Positions 45,861 to 56,193 of a stretch of 64,000 bases of DNA are shown here, in pieces. The stretch covers positions 2,032-66,031 of the forward strand of contig NZ_JAOVZT010000003.1 of NCBI RefSeq assembly GCF_025716945.1. Reading direction: 5' to 3'. A program made the position numbers and the translations under genes. Positions within the stretch are counted from its first letter, which is position 1, and each line of letters starts with the position of its first letter. Origin of the DNA: Geodermatophilus sp. YIM 151500 (lineage in GTDB: Bacteria > Actinomycetota > Actinomycetes > Mycobacteriales > Geodermatophilaceae). Below the pieces are notes generated by a model, which was given only the letters and a program-made list of their open reading frames with translations, did no database searches and had not been told where the DNA came from.

Positions 45861-48194
45861 TCACGTGCGCGGTTCACGACCGATCGGCTGCGTCGGCTCG
45901 TCGAGCAGCGGGGTGGGAGCGCGGAGCGGCACCCGGACGGGGGCGGCGGCCGTGACCTCCAGACGTGCGCCGTCCACGACGACGGTCACCGGTTCCTCGC
46001 CGCGCACCAGCGTCACCGTGGTGCCCTCCCTCGTCGTCTCGACGCGGAGCAGCCGGCCGCGCCAGGTGACGGAGTAGGCGGTGCGCGAGAGCGAGGACGG
46101 CAGCAGGGGCGCGAGCTCGAGGTCGTCGTGGTCCTCCCGCAACCCGCCGAGGCCGGCCACGAACGCCAGCCACGCCCCTCCCACCGAGGCCAGGTGCAGG
46201 CCCTGGGCGGTACCGCCGGTGACGTCGCGCAGATCCACGAGGGCGGCCTCGCGCAGGTACCGGAGCGCGAGGTCGGGGTGCTGCGCCTGGGCGCACACGA
46301 CCGCCTGGACGGCGGCCGAGAGCGAGGAGTCCCGGACGGTGCGCGCCTCGTAGTAGTCCAGATCGCGCGCCACCTCCTCGGCCGTGAAGTCGTCGCGGCA
46401 CCACCACAGCGCCTGGACCAGGTCGGCCTGCTTGAGCACCTGCCGCCGGTAGAAGGTGGCGTAGTGCTGGTGCTCCTGGACCGGGTAGGCGTCGCGTCCG
46501 TCCTCGAAGTCCCACTCCCGGTAGGTCGTGAAGTTCGCGTTCATCGGGTGCACCCGCAGACCCTCGTCCCACGGGACGTGCACCGCCGCCGCCGCGGCCC
46601 GCCAGGCGGCGATCTCGGTCGTGTCGACGCCCAGCTCCGCCGCGCGCGCCTGCAGCCGTTGGCACGCGTCGGCGGCCCACCGGAGGTTGCGCCGGGCCAT
46701 GAGGTTGGTGAAGACGTTGTCGTCCACGATCCCCGTGTACTCGTCCGGCCCCGTCATGCCGAACAGGTGCCAGCCGCCGGCTGCGTCCTCGTGGCCGATG
46801 GACATCCACAGCCGCGCCGTCTCGACGAGCACGCCGAGGCCCCCGACGGAGACGAGGTCGGCGCCGGTGACGTTCCGGTAGAGCCAGAAGGCGCGGGAGA
46901 TGTCGGCGTTGACGTGCATCGCCGCCGTGCTCGCCGGCCAGTACGCGGAGACCTCGCGCCCGCTGATCGTGCGCCACGCGAAGCACGCGCCCGCCAGCCC
47001 CAACGTCCGGGCACGCTCGCGGGCGAGGTCGAGCGTGGCGGAGCGCCACCGCAGCAGGCGTGCCGCCGCGTCCGGGCGCAGCAGCGCCAGGGCGGGTAGC
47101 ACGAACCCCTCGACGTCCCAGAAGGTGTGGCCGCTGTACCCCACGCCGGTCAACCCCTTGGCGCCGACGGGGGCGTTCGAGATGCAGGCGGCGGAGGAGT
47201 GCAGCTGGAAGACGGCGTAGCGCAGCGCCTGCTGCAGCTCGGGATCGCCGTCGACCTCCACGTCCGCCGTCGCCCACAGCTCGTCGAGCGCGGCGCGCTG
47301 ACCGGCGAGCAACCCCTCCCATCCCAGGTCGAGGGCGGAACTCACGGCTGCCGAGGCCTCCCCGAGGACGGAGTCGGACCCGGCGTCGTACGACCAGCTG
47401 TACCCGACGGCCTTGACGATCGTGAGGGTCTGCCCGGGGAGCAGGTCGGCGGCGATCGTGACGACGACGTGCTGCTGGTCGACGTGCGGGCTCACCCGCC
47501 CGCCGTCGACCTCGTGGCCGACCGCGGTGGCGATCGTGATGCCCGACCGGCGCGTCCGCTCCACCAGGGCGCCGCCGTGCTCGTCGCCGATCTGCGCGCG
47601 CGGCTCGAAGGCCTGGTCCAGGCACTCCGCGACGCGCGGGTCGTCGTTGTCGACGCCCGCCGGCGTGACCTCCCCGGCGGCGAGCTCGGACCGGACGAGG
47701 ACGTGCGCGGGCCCGTCCAGGGCGCGGACCTCGTACCGGACGGCGCAGACCGAGCGCTCCACGAGGTGGACCAGCCGCCGCGAGGACACCTCCAGCGTCG
47801 TGCCCGACGGCGCCGTCCAGCACAGGCGGCGGTCGAGGGTACCGGCGCGCAGGTCCAGCGTGCGTTCGTGGACCTGCGGCCGGGCCTCGCGCACGTCGAG
47901 CGGGACACCGTCGACGAGCAGGCGCAGCGGCGTGCCGTCGGCGACGGTGAGCATCGCCTGCCCCTCCTCGGGGTGCCCGTAGCCGCCCTCGGGATAGGAC
48001 AGCGGATGCGTCTCGTGGACGCCGGACAGGTAGGTGCCGCGCATGGCGGAGGGCTCGACCTCGTCGAGCGTGCCGCGGATGCCGAGGTACCCGTTGGAGA
48101 GGCTGAAGAGGGATTCGGCGACGGCGAGCGCGTCGGGGTCCACGTGCGGCTCGCGGACGAGCCACGGGTCGGTGTCGAGGGTCGGGGCGGCCAC
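45861..48194 (-). CDS. GH65 family glycoside phosphorylase/hydrolase
   Basis: A 777-residue protein from GTG 48194. The N-terminal beta-sandwich begins VAESLFSLSNGYLGIRGTLD; the (alpha/alpha)6 catalytic barrel contains TGVGYSGHTFWDVEGFVLPA and the catalytic-acid motif MTGPDEYTGIVDDNVFTNLM. The family comprises maltose, trehalose, kojibiose and nigerose phosphorylases, plus trehalases; specificity cannot be read. The usual partner, a beta-phosphoglucomutase HAD gene, is not adjacent. No signal peptide, so cytoplasmic. A 236-bp gap separates it from the MFS fusion downstream. Confidence 0.9.
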   Translation of the reverse strand: MAAPTLDTDPWLVREPHVDPDALAVAESLFSLSNGYLGIRGTLDEVEPSAMRGTYLSGVHETHPLSYPEGGYGHPEEGQAMLTVADGTPLRLLVDGVPLDVREARPQVHERTLDLRAGTLDRRLCWTAPSGTTLEVSSRRLVHLVERSVCAVRYEVRALDGPAHVLVRSELAAGEVTPAGVDNDDPRVAECLDQAFEPRAQIGDEHGGALVERTRRSGITIATAVGHEVDGGRVSPHVDQQHVVVTIAADLLPGQTLTIVKAVGYSWSYDAGSDSVLGEASAAVSSALDLGWEGLLAGQRAALDELWATADVEVDGDPELQQALRYAVFQLHSSAACISNAPVGAKGLTGVGYSGHTFWDVEGFVLPALALLRPDAAARLLRWRSATLDLARERARTLGLAGACFAWRTISGREVSAYWPASTAAMHVNADISRAFWLYRNVTGADLVSVGGLGVLVETARLWMSIGHEDAAGGWHLFGMTGPDEYTGIVDDNVFTNLMARRNLRWAADACQRLQARAAELGVDTTEIAAWRAAAAAVHVPWDEGLRVHPMNANFTTYREWDFEDGRDAYPVQEHQHYATFYRRQVLKQADLVQALWWCRDDFTAEEVARDLDYYEARTVRDSSLSAAVQAVVCAQAQHPDLALRYLREAALVDLRDVTGGTAQGLHLASVGGAWLAFVAGLGGLREDHDDLELAPLLPSSLSRTAYSVTWRGRLLRVETTREGTTVTLVRGEEPVTVVVDGARLEVTAAAPVRVPLRAPTPLLDEPTQPIGREPRT

Positions 48195-48445
48195 GTACGG
48201 TCCTCGCTCGCGTCGTCCGGGAAGGGGAGGGACGCCGGGCCGGCGTCCGGCCCCTGTCCTACCGGTCGGCGCACCCCGGCGCGATCCGGGGGCGACGGAC
48301 GGTTCCCCGGACCGGCTCGACGCGCTCGGCGACCCCCTGGCGCGGCTGCGGGATCACCGCGGCGGACGACGAGGGCCACGCGTCGGCACAGCGGGGGTCC
48401 CGATCACGAGGTGCCCGGTCGAGCTCCGAACGACCGCGTCCAGCC

Positions 48446-48483
48446 GGCGGGGGCCTCGGGAGCAGGCGGGGGCCTCGGGAGCA
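48446..48483. repeat. 19-bp tandem duplication before the acyl-CoA dehydrogenase stop
   Basis: GGCGGGGGCCTCGGGAGCA occurs twice head-to-tail (48446-48464 and 48465-48483), ending 5 bp from the stop of the leftward operon. The rest of 48195-48487 shows no gene. Confidence 0.7.
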
Positions 48484-48487
48484 GGTG

Positions 48488-49684
48488 TCAGGAGAAGGCC
48501 GGGATGCCGGTGATGTCCCGCCCGACGATGAGCGACTGGATGCTGTCGGTCCCCTCGTAGGTGTGCACGACCTCCATGTCGGTGAGATGACGGGCGACGT
48601 GGTGGTCGACGAGGAGGCCGTTGCCGCCGAGGATGTCGCGGGCGTCGAGGCAGACCTGGCGGGCCTTGCGGGCGTGGTTCATCTTCGCCAGGGACGCCAT
48701 GGGGCCGGTCCACTTGCCCTGCTCCTGCAGCTCGGCCATCCGGAAGCAGTACAGCTGCATCGACGTGATCTCGGCGAGCATGCCGGCGAGCTTGTGCTGC
48801 ACCAGCTGGAAGCTGGCGATCGGTCGGTCGAACTGGGTCCTCGACAGCGCATGGGCCAGGGCGAGCTCGTAGGCGGCGATGGCGTGGCCGAGGGATTCCC
48901 ACGCCGCACCACCGCGAGTGGCGGTCAGCACCTGCGTAGCGGCACGGAACGACTCGGCGCCGGGCAGCTTGTTCTCCAGCGGCACTCGCACGTCGCGGAG
49001 GACGACGTCCGGCTGCCAGACGGCGCGCTTGCCGATCTTGCCGGTGATCAGCTCGGCGGAGTATCCGTCGGGGTAGCTGCCGTCGGGGTTCTTCTCCACC
49101 ACGACGGCCTTGACGCGGCCGTCGGCGACGTCGCGGGCCCAGACGACGACCACGTCGGCGATGCTGGCGTTGCCGATCCAGCGCTTGGCGCCGTCGAGGA
49201 CCCAGTGGTCGCCGTCCCGGCGGACGGTCGTCTCCAGCCTCACGGAGTCGGAGCCGTGGTCGGGCTCGGTGAGCGCGAAGGCGCCGATCTTCTCCAGGGC
49301 GGCCATGCCGGGCAGCCAGCGCTGCTTCTGCTCCTCGCTGCCGAGCATGGCGATCGAGCCCATGGACAGGCCGGACTGCACGCCGATGAAGGTGTTGACG
49401 CTGCCGTCGCCGCGGGACATCTCGCGCGTGGCGATGCCGGCCGCCAGCCGGGACAGGCCGGGGCACCCGTACCCCTCGATCGTGCTGCCGATGATCTCGA
49501 GCTCGGCGATCCTGGGCACCAGTTCGAAGGGGAAGGCGGCGCGGTCCCAGTAGCCGTTGATGATCGGGAGCACGTCGCGGTCCACGAAGGCACGGACCCG
49601 GTCGCGGACCGTGCGGGCTTCATCGGTGAGCAGGTCGTCCACCAGGTAGTAGTCGGCGCTCGCGGACACCTCGACAGCGGTCAT
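48488..49684 (-). CDS. Acyl-CoA dehydrogenase, glutaryl-CoA dehydrogenase type (second copy)
   Basis: A 398-residue flavoenzyme from ATG 49684, overlapping the 3-hydroxyacyl-CoA dehydrogenase stop by 4 bp. FAD/substrate motifs are IGAFALTEPDHGSDS and [20 protein letters not shown]; the catalytic Glu is in VVHTYEGTDSIQSLIVGRDI. The layout is that of glutaryl-CoA dehydrogenases ([14 protein letters not shown]). Last gene of the cyclohexanecarboxylate operon, where it may oxidise pimeloyl-CoA or glutaryl-CoA; which of the two copies does which is not decidable from sequence. Confidence 0.88.
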   Translation of the reverse strand: MTAVEVSASADYYLVDDLLTDEARTVRDRVRAFVDRDVLPIINGYWDRAAFPFELVPRIAELEIIGSTIEGYGCPGLSRLAAGIATREMSRGDGSVNTFIGVQSGLSMGSIAMLGSEEQKQRWLPGMAALEKIGAFALTEPDHGSDSVRLETTVRRDGDHWVLDGAKRWIGNASIADVVVVWARDVADGRVKAVVVEKNPDGSYPDGYSAELITGKIGKRAVWQPDVVLRDVRVPLENKLPGAESFRAATQVLTATRGGAAWESLGHAIAAYELALAHALSRTQFDRPIASFQLVQHKLAGMLAEITSMQLYCFRMAELQEQGKWTGPMASLAKMNHARKARQVCLDARDILGGNGLLVDHHVARHLTDMEVVHTYEGTDSIQSLIVGRDITGIPAFS

Positions 49685-50613
49685 GGCGCATCCGTCCCGT
49701 GAGCCGGCCGGGTGTGCCGGCGGCCCTCCTCGTCGTAGCGGTAGAACCCCGTGCCGGTCTTGCGGCCGAGCTCGCCGCGTTCGACCAGGCGGGTGAGCGT
49801 GCGGCTCGGCAGGTCGCGCGGGTCGCCGGACACCGCGTGACGGGCCAGCTTGGCGTGGTAGCCGATGTCGATCCCGGTGAGGTCCATGAGCTCGAAAGGC
49901 CCCATCGGGTAGCCGAGCGCGGTGCGGCAGGCGGTGTCGATCGCCTCCACCGAGGCGACTCCTTCCTCGAGGAGGAAGAGCGCCTCGTCGCGGACCGCGT
50001 TGAGGATGCGGTTGGCCACGAAGCCGGGGATCTCCTTGGCCAGGAGGACCGGCTCCTTGCCGAGGGCGCGAGCCAGGCCGACGGTGGTGGCGATGGTGTC
50101 CGGCGACGTCTGCGGACCGCCGACGACCTCCACGCAGCGCATGACCAGCGCCGGGTTGAAGAAGTGCATGTTGCACACCCGGTCGGGTCGGGCGGTCGCG
50201 CCGGCCAGCTGCGAGGAGACGATCGCCGAGGAGTTCGTCGCCAGCACCGCGTGCGCCGGGGCGGTCGCGTCGAGGCGGGCGAAGATGTCCCGCTTCACGT
50301 CGAGCTTCTCCGCGGCGGCCTCGATGACGAAGTCGGCGGTGCTCGCCGCGGGGTCGAGCTCTGCGCTGAACGCGAGCCGGCCGAGCGCCGCGTCGACGTC
50401 CGACTGCTGCCGACGGCCCTTCGCAACGTCGCGCGCCAGCAGGTCGCGCAGCCGACCGGCGGCGCGGTCGAGCGCGTCCTGCTCGACGTCGAAAGCGGTG
50501 ACGACGTATCCGGCGAGCGCGCAGAGCGCCGCGATCTGCGATCCCATCGTGCCCGAGCCGACGACGAGGATCCGCCGAACGGGATCGGTGGTCGGTACCG
50601 CCACGGCCCTCAC
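49681..50613 (-). CDS. 3-Hydroxyacyl-CoA dehydrogenase
   Basis: A 310-residue NAD-dependent enzyme from GTG 50613, coupled to the hydratase gene by GTGA. The Rossmann loop is ILVVGSGTMGSQIAALCALA, and the catalytic region has VLATNSSAIVSSQLAGA and VCNMHFFNPALVMRCVEVVG (catalytic His). The C-terminal dimerisation domain carries EIPGFVANRILNAVRDEALF. It oxidises 3-hydroxyacyl-CoA; in this operon that would be 3-hydroxypimeloyl-CoA or 3-hydroxybutyryl-CoA. Confidence 0.93.
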   Translation of the reverse strand: MRAVAVPTTDPVRRILVVGSGTMGSQIAALCALAGYVVTAFDVEQDALDRAAGRLRDLLARDVAKGRRQQSDVDAALGRLAFSAELDPAASTADFVIEAAAEKLDVKRDIFARLDATAPAHAVLATNSSAIVSSQLAGATARPDRVCNMHFFNPALVMRCVEVVGGPQTSPDTIATTVGLARALGKEPVLLAKEIPGFVANRILNAVRDEALFLLEEGVASVEAIDTACRTALGYPMGPFELMDLTGIDIGYHAKLARHAVSGDPRDLPSRTLTRLVERGELGRKTGTGFYRYDEEGRRHTRPAHGTDAP

Positions 50614-51386
50614 CTGCCCCGGAAGGCGGCCGGGCGCTTCTCCAGGAAGGCCGTCGCCCCTTCGCGCTTGTCGTCCGTGGTGTAGAGCAGGGCCTGCGCC
50701 AGCCGCTCGACGACCAGGCCCGTGCGCTGGTCGGCGTCCATGCCGGCGCGGATCACGAGTTTCGCCAGCCGCACCGACAGCGGGCCCTTGGCGAGGATCC
50801 GGTCGGCGAGCGCGCGCACCGCGGGGAGCAGCTCCGGCTGCGGGACGACGGTGGTGACCAGTCCGATCTCGCGCGCCTCGGCGGCGGCGAGGAAGCGTCC
50901 GGAGAGGACCATCTCGATCGCCCGCCCGGTGCCGACCAGCCGGGCCAGGCGCTGGGTACCGCCGGCCCCGGGGAGCACCGACAGGTTGGTCTCCGGCAGG
51001 CCGAAGCGAGCCGTGTCGGCGGCGATGCGGATGTCGCAGGACATCGCCAGTTCGCAGCCGCCGCCGAGCGCGAAGCCGTTGACGGCCGCGATGGTGGGCT
51101 TGTCGAAGGCCTCGATCTCGTCGAAGAGCCGCTGCATCGCGCCCTCGAGCCCGGTGTGCAGCGTGTATCCCTGCAGCTGCGAGATGTCGGCACCGGCCAC
51201 GAAGGCCTTGTCCCCGGCTCCGGTGAAGGCGACGGCGCCCACCTCGTCGTCGTCGCGGAGCACCGCGAGCACGTCCTGCAGGTCGGCGAGCACCTGCCGG
51301 CTCAGGGCGTTGCGGAGCTCGGGCCGGTTGATGGTGACGACGGCGAGCCGGTCGGAGACCTCGACGGTCAGCGTCGGGTGGCTCAT
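50610..51386 (-). CDS. Enoyl-CoA hydratase (crotonase/BadK-like)
   Basis: A 258-residue crotonase from ATG 51386. The oxyanion hole is in FVAGADISQLQGYTL and GFALGGGCELAMSCDIRIAA; both catalytic glutamates are present (GCELAM and LPETNLSVLPGAGGTQRLAR). It can hydrate cyclohex-1-ene-1-carboxyl-CoA (the BadK step), 2-pimelyl-CoA or crotonyl-CoA. No other hydratase is encoded in the operon apart from the BadI-like hydrolase, so it may serve more than one step. Overlaps neighbours by 4 bp on both sides. Confidence 0.92.
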   Translation of the reverse strand: MSHPTLTVEVSDRLAVVTINRPELRNALSRQVLADLQDVLAVLRDDDEVGAVAFTGAGDKAFVAGADISQLQGYTLHTGLEGAMQRLFDEIEAFDKPTIAAVNGFALGGGCELAMSCDIRIAADTARFGLPETNLSVLPGAGGTQRLARLVGTGRAIEMVLSGRFLAAAEAREIGLVTTVVPQPELLPAVRALADRILAKGPLSVRLAKLVIRAGMDADQRTGLVVERLAQALLYTTDDKREGATAFLEKRPAAFRGR

Positions 51387-52561
51387 GACGGCCGCCCGGG
51401 GGCGAAGGCGGGGATGCCGGTGATGGCCCGGCCCATGATCAGCGTGTGCATCTCGTCGGTCCCCTCGTAGGTGCGGACGCTCTCCAGGTTGTTGGCGTGC
51501 CGCAGGGGGGAGTGGTCCAGCGTGATGCCGTTGCCACCGAGGATGGTGCGTGCCTCGCGGCAGATGGCGATCGCGCTGCGGACGTTGTCGAGCTTGCCGA
51601 GGGAGATCTGCTCCGGCCGCAGCCGTCCCGCGTCCTTGAGCCGGCCGGTGTGCAGGGCGACCAGCATGCCCTTCTGGATCTCGACCACCATGTCGACGAG
51701 CTTCTGCTGGGTCAGCTGGAAGCCTGCGAGCGAGGCGTCGAACTGGCGGCGCTGCAGGGCGTAGGCCAGCGCGGTCTCGTAGGCGTCGCGGGCTGCGCCC
51801 ATGGCGCCCCACATGATCCCGTAGCGGGCCTCGTCGAGGCAGGTGAAGGGGCCGCGCAGGCCCGTGACGCCCGGCAGCACGGCCTCGGCGGGGAGCCGGA
51901 CGTCGTTGAGGGTGATGTCGCACTGGATGGACGCCCGCATGCTCAGCTTCGGTTCGATCGCGGTGGCGGTGAAGCCAGGGGTCGCCGTCGGGACGAGGAA
52001 TCCGCGGACGCCGGCGTCGGTCCTCGCCCAGACGACGGCGACGTCGGCGAGGGAGGCCAGGCCGATCCACCGTTTGGCGCCGTCGAGCACCCAGCCCGAG
52101 CCGACGCGGACGGCGCGGGTGAGCATGCTCGCCGGGTCGCTGCCCGCGGTCGGTTCGGTCAGCGCGAAGCAGCCGATCAGCTCCCCGGCGGCCATGCCCG
52201 GCAGCCACCGCTGCTTCTGCTCCTCGGAGCCGAACTTCGATATCGCGCTCATCGCCAGCGAGCCCTGGACGCTGACGAACGTGCGCAGCCCCGAGTCGCC
52301 GGCCTCCAGTTCCAGGGCGGCCAGCCCGTACTCGACGGCGCTGCGGCCTGCGCAGCCGTAGCCGCGCAGGTGCATGCCGAGCAGGCCGAGCGCGCCCATC
52401 TCCTTGACGAGCTCGCGCGGGAAGTGCGCGGCCTCGTACCACCGGGCGACGTCCGGCCGGATGCGCTCGTCGACGAAGGAGCGGACCCGCGCCCGCAGCT
52501 CGAGCTCGTCCGCTGAGAGGAGGCTGTCCAGGTCGAGGTAGTCGTGGGCCAGGTCGGTCAT
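51383..52561 (-). CDS. Acyl-CoA dehydrogenase, glutaryl-CoA dehydrogenase type (first copy)
   Basis: A 392-residue enzyme from ATG 52561. Motifs are [39 protein letters not shown] and the catalytic Glu in [20 protein letters not shown]. The ending ITGIPAFA and HANNLESV stretch are characteristic of glutaryl-CoA dehydrogenases, which both oxidise and decarboxylate glutaryl-CoA to crotonyl-CoA. This fits the end of the pimeloyl-CoA route. Coupled to the hydratase gene by ATGA; 14 bp after the thiolase stop. Confidence 0.9.
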   Translation of the reverse strand: MTDLAHDYLDLDSLLSADELELRARVRSFVDERIRPDVARWYEAAHFPRELVKEMGALGLLGMHLRGYGCAGRSAVEYGLAALELEAGDSGLRTFVSVQGSLAMSAISKFGSEEQKQRWLPGMAAGELIGCFALTEPTAGSDPASMLTRAVRVGSGWVLDGAKRWIGLASLADVAVVWARTDAGVRGFLVPTATPGFTATAIEPKLSMRASIQCDITLNDVRLPAEAVLPGVTGLRGPFTCLDEARYGIMWGAMGAARDAYETALAYALQRRQFDASLAGFQLTQQKLVDMVVEIQKGMLVALHTGRLKDAGRLRPEQISLGKLDNVRSAIAICREARTILGGNGITLDHSPLRHANNLESVRTYEGTDEMHTLIMGRAITGIPAFAPGRPS

Positions 52562-52575
52562 CGCGGTCTCCTGTC

Positions 52576-53771
<1,196 letters not shown>

Positions 53772-53775
<4 letters not shown>

Positions 53776-55403
53776 GCCCCGTCCCCGATCTCCTCGCGGA
53801 GGCGGAACTTCTGGATCTTGCCGCTGGGCGTTCGCGGCAGCTCCGAGCGGATCTCCAGACGCTCGGGCCAGTACTGCTTGGCCACCCCCTTCTCGGCGAG
53901 GAACGCCTTGAGGTCGTCGAGGGTGAGATCCGCATCCGCGATGGGGACGATGCAGGCGCACGCGCGTTCCTGCAGCCGCGGGTCGGGCACGCCGACGACC
54001 GCGACCTCCTGGATCTGCGGGTGCTCGTAGAGCACGTTCTCGACGTAGGCGACCGGGATGTTCTCCCCGCCGCGGATGATCACGTCCTTGGTCCGGCCGG
54101 AGATGCTGAGGTAGCCCTCGGCGTCGATGTGCGCGAGGTCGCCCGTGTCGAACCATTCGCCGTCGAAGAGCGCCCGCGTCATCTCCAGCCGTTCCGCGTA
54201 GCCGACGAACAGGAACGGCCCGGTCACCTGCAGCCGGCCGTCGACGCCGGGAGGCAGCTCGGCGCCGCTGTCGTCGACCACCCGGATCTGCATGCCGGGC
54301 CACGGGTGGCCGTCGGTGTCGATCAGCTTCTCGTCCGGGTCGCCGGGGATGCCGAGGGTGACCAGCGCGTCCTCGGTCTGCCCCCATCCGCCGAGCACCA
54401 CCAGGCCGGGCAGCTCCCGGCGGGCCGCACGGACCATCGCCCGCGGGATCGGCGCGCCCATGCAGCAGAACCGCACGAGCGACGAGACGTCGTGCTGGGC
54501 AAGGTTCGGCGCGGCGAGCAGGTCGTGGAGGAAGGGGGTGGCGGCCGAGGTGTAGGTGATCCCGTGCTGCTCGACGAGCTCGACGAACCGCACCGGGTCC
54601 CAGACGTCCTGGAGGACGCCGGTCGCACCGTTCTGCACGGGCAGCCGAGCTCCGTACAGCAAGCCGGTGAGGTGCGCCAGCGTCGACGCCATGTGGACCA
54701 CGCTGTGGGACGTGATGCCGAGCCGCTCCGGCAGCGGGTGGTTCGCGGCCACCAAGGTGTTGTGGGTGTGCATCACGCCCTTCGGCTCGCCCGTGGTGCC
54801 CGAGGTGAAGATCAGCACGGTGACCTCGTTCGGGTCGGGCCGCAGCTCGGCCAGCCCGGCCGGATCGCGACGCTCCTCCCAGGGCGTCGCCATGAACTCG
54901 GCCCAGGACTGCGTGCCCTGGCCGGGGGAGCCGTCCACGACGAGCACGTGCTCGAGCGCGGGCCAGTCCACCCGCAGCTTGTCCACCATGCCCGGGTGGT
55001 CGAAGCCTCGGAACTCCGACGGCACGACGATGACCTTCGAGCGGGCCAGGCCGACCATGAAGCCGACCTCCCGCTCCCGGTAGATGGGGATCAGCGGGTT
55101 GCTGATCGCCCCGATCCGGGTGGCGGCGTAGTGCAGTACCACCCACTCGATCCAGTTGGGCAGCTGGAAGGACACGACGTCACCGGGGCGGATGCCGAGC
55201 TCGAGCAGCCCGAGGGCGCAGCGGTCGACCTCGCGGCGGAGCTCGGCGTAGGTGATCTGCCGGCGTGCGTCGATGAAGGCGACCCTGTCCGGGGTGGCGG
55301 CGGCTGCCTCGTCGAGATGGTCGGTGATCGTGCGGTCCACCCAGAAACCGTCGCGGGTGTGCAGGTCGGTGCGCTCGCGGCTGAGGATCGTCTCGAGGGC
55401 CAT
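53772..55403 (-). CDS. aliA: AMP-forming acyl-CoA ligase, cyclohexanecarboxylate-CoA ligase (AliA) like
   Basis: A 543-residue ANL-family enzyme from ATG 55403. The AMP-binding P-loop is VLIFTSGTTGEPKGVMHTHN, the A5 motif GGWGQTEDALVTLG, the adenylate Asp is in GEWFDTGDLAHIDAEGYLSI, the hinge in GRTKDVIIRGGENIPVAYVE, and the catalytic Lys in PRTPSGKIQKFRLREE. Its neighbours (BadH-, BadI- and AliB-like) point to cyclohexanecarboxylate as substrate; a related alicyclic or medium-chain acid is the alternative. Confidence 0.85.
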
Positions 55404-55419
55404 GGCGGGTGCGTCCCTG

Positions 55420-56166
55420 TCAGCTCATGGTCAGGCCGCCGCTGACGCTGACGGTCTGCCCGGTGATGTAGGAGGCCTCGTCGGAGGCGAAGAAGGCGAC
55501 GGCGTTGGCCAGGTCGGCGGGCTGGCCGAGGCGGCGGAACGGGATGGCCTTGGTCAGCGCCTCCCGCAGCTTCGGGTCGTCGCCACCCACGGAGGCGAAC
55601 AGGGCGGTGTCGGTGGGCCCGGGGCAGAGGCAGTTGACGTTGACCCGGGAGCGGGCCATCTCGCGGGCGGTCGCCTTGGTGAACGCGATGACACCGCCCT
55701 TGGCCGCGGAGTACACCGCCTCCCCGGAGGAACCCACGCGGCCGGCGTCCGAGGCCAGGTTCACCACTGACCCCGATCCCTGCTGGGCCATGACCGGCAG
55801 GACCGCCTTGGAGGTGTTGAGGACGCCGTAGAGGTTGATCTGGACGATCCGGTCCCAGTCGGCCGGATCGGAGTCGACGAACGGACCGACCTTGTCCCAG
55901 CCGGCGTTGTTGACCAGCACGTCGATCCGGCCGAACTGCGCCCTGACCTGGCCCACCATCGCGTTCACCGACTCCGGCGAGGTGACGTCGGTGCGGATGC
56001 CGATCGCCCCGTCGCCGATCGCCTCGGCGGTCTCCGTCGCCGTCGCCTCGTTGACGTCGGTGACGATGACGGTGGCGCCCTCGGTGGCGAGCTTCTCCGC
56101 GATGGCCCGGCCGATGCCCTGGCCGGCGCCGGTCACGATGGCGACCCTGCTGTCGAGCTTTCCCAT
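55420..56166 (-). CDS. badH: SDR, 2-hydroxycyclohexanecarboxyl-CoA dehydrogenase (BadH) like
   Basis: A 248-residue short-chain dehydrogenase from ATG 56166 (an AAAGG site 8 bp upstream; GTG 56181 is possible). The cofactor loop is VAIVTGAGQGIGRAIAEKLA, then NNAG in DVLVNNAGWDKVGPFVDSDP, and the catalytic Ser and Tyr-x3-Lys in SSGEAVYSAAKGGVIAFTKA. NAD preference is suggested by the Asp in VIVTDVNEA. Its N-terminus MGKLDSRVAIVTGA resembles Rhodopseudomonas BadH. It would oxidise 2-hydroxycyclohexanecarboxyl-CoA to the 2-keto compound for ring cleavage by the BadI-like enzyme. Confidence 0.85.
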   Translation of the reverse strand: MGKLDSRVAIVTGAGQGIGRAIAEKLATEGATVIVTDVNEATATETAEAIGDGAIGIRTDVTSPESVNAMVGQVRAQFGRIDVLVNNAGWDKVGPFVDSDPADWDRIVQINLYGVLNTSKAVLPVMAQQGSGSVVNLASDAGRVGSSGEAVYSAAKGGVIAFTKATAREMARSRVNVNCLCPGPTDTALFASVGGDDPKLREALTKAIPFRRLGQPADLANAVAFFASDEASYITGQTVSVSGGLTMS

Positions 56167-56193
56167 GGCGGTGCCTTTCACCTGTGTCGGGAT

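Noticed and set aside
45576-47099. A 507-residue plus-strand frame
   Set aside because: Antisense to the GH65 gene, which carries the catalytic motif.
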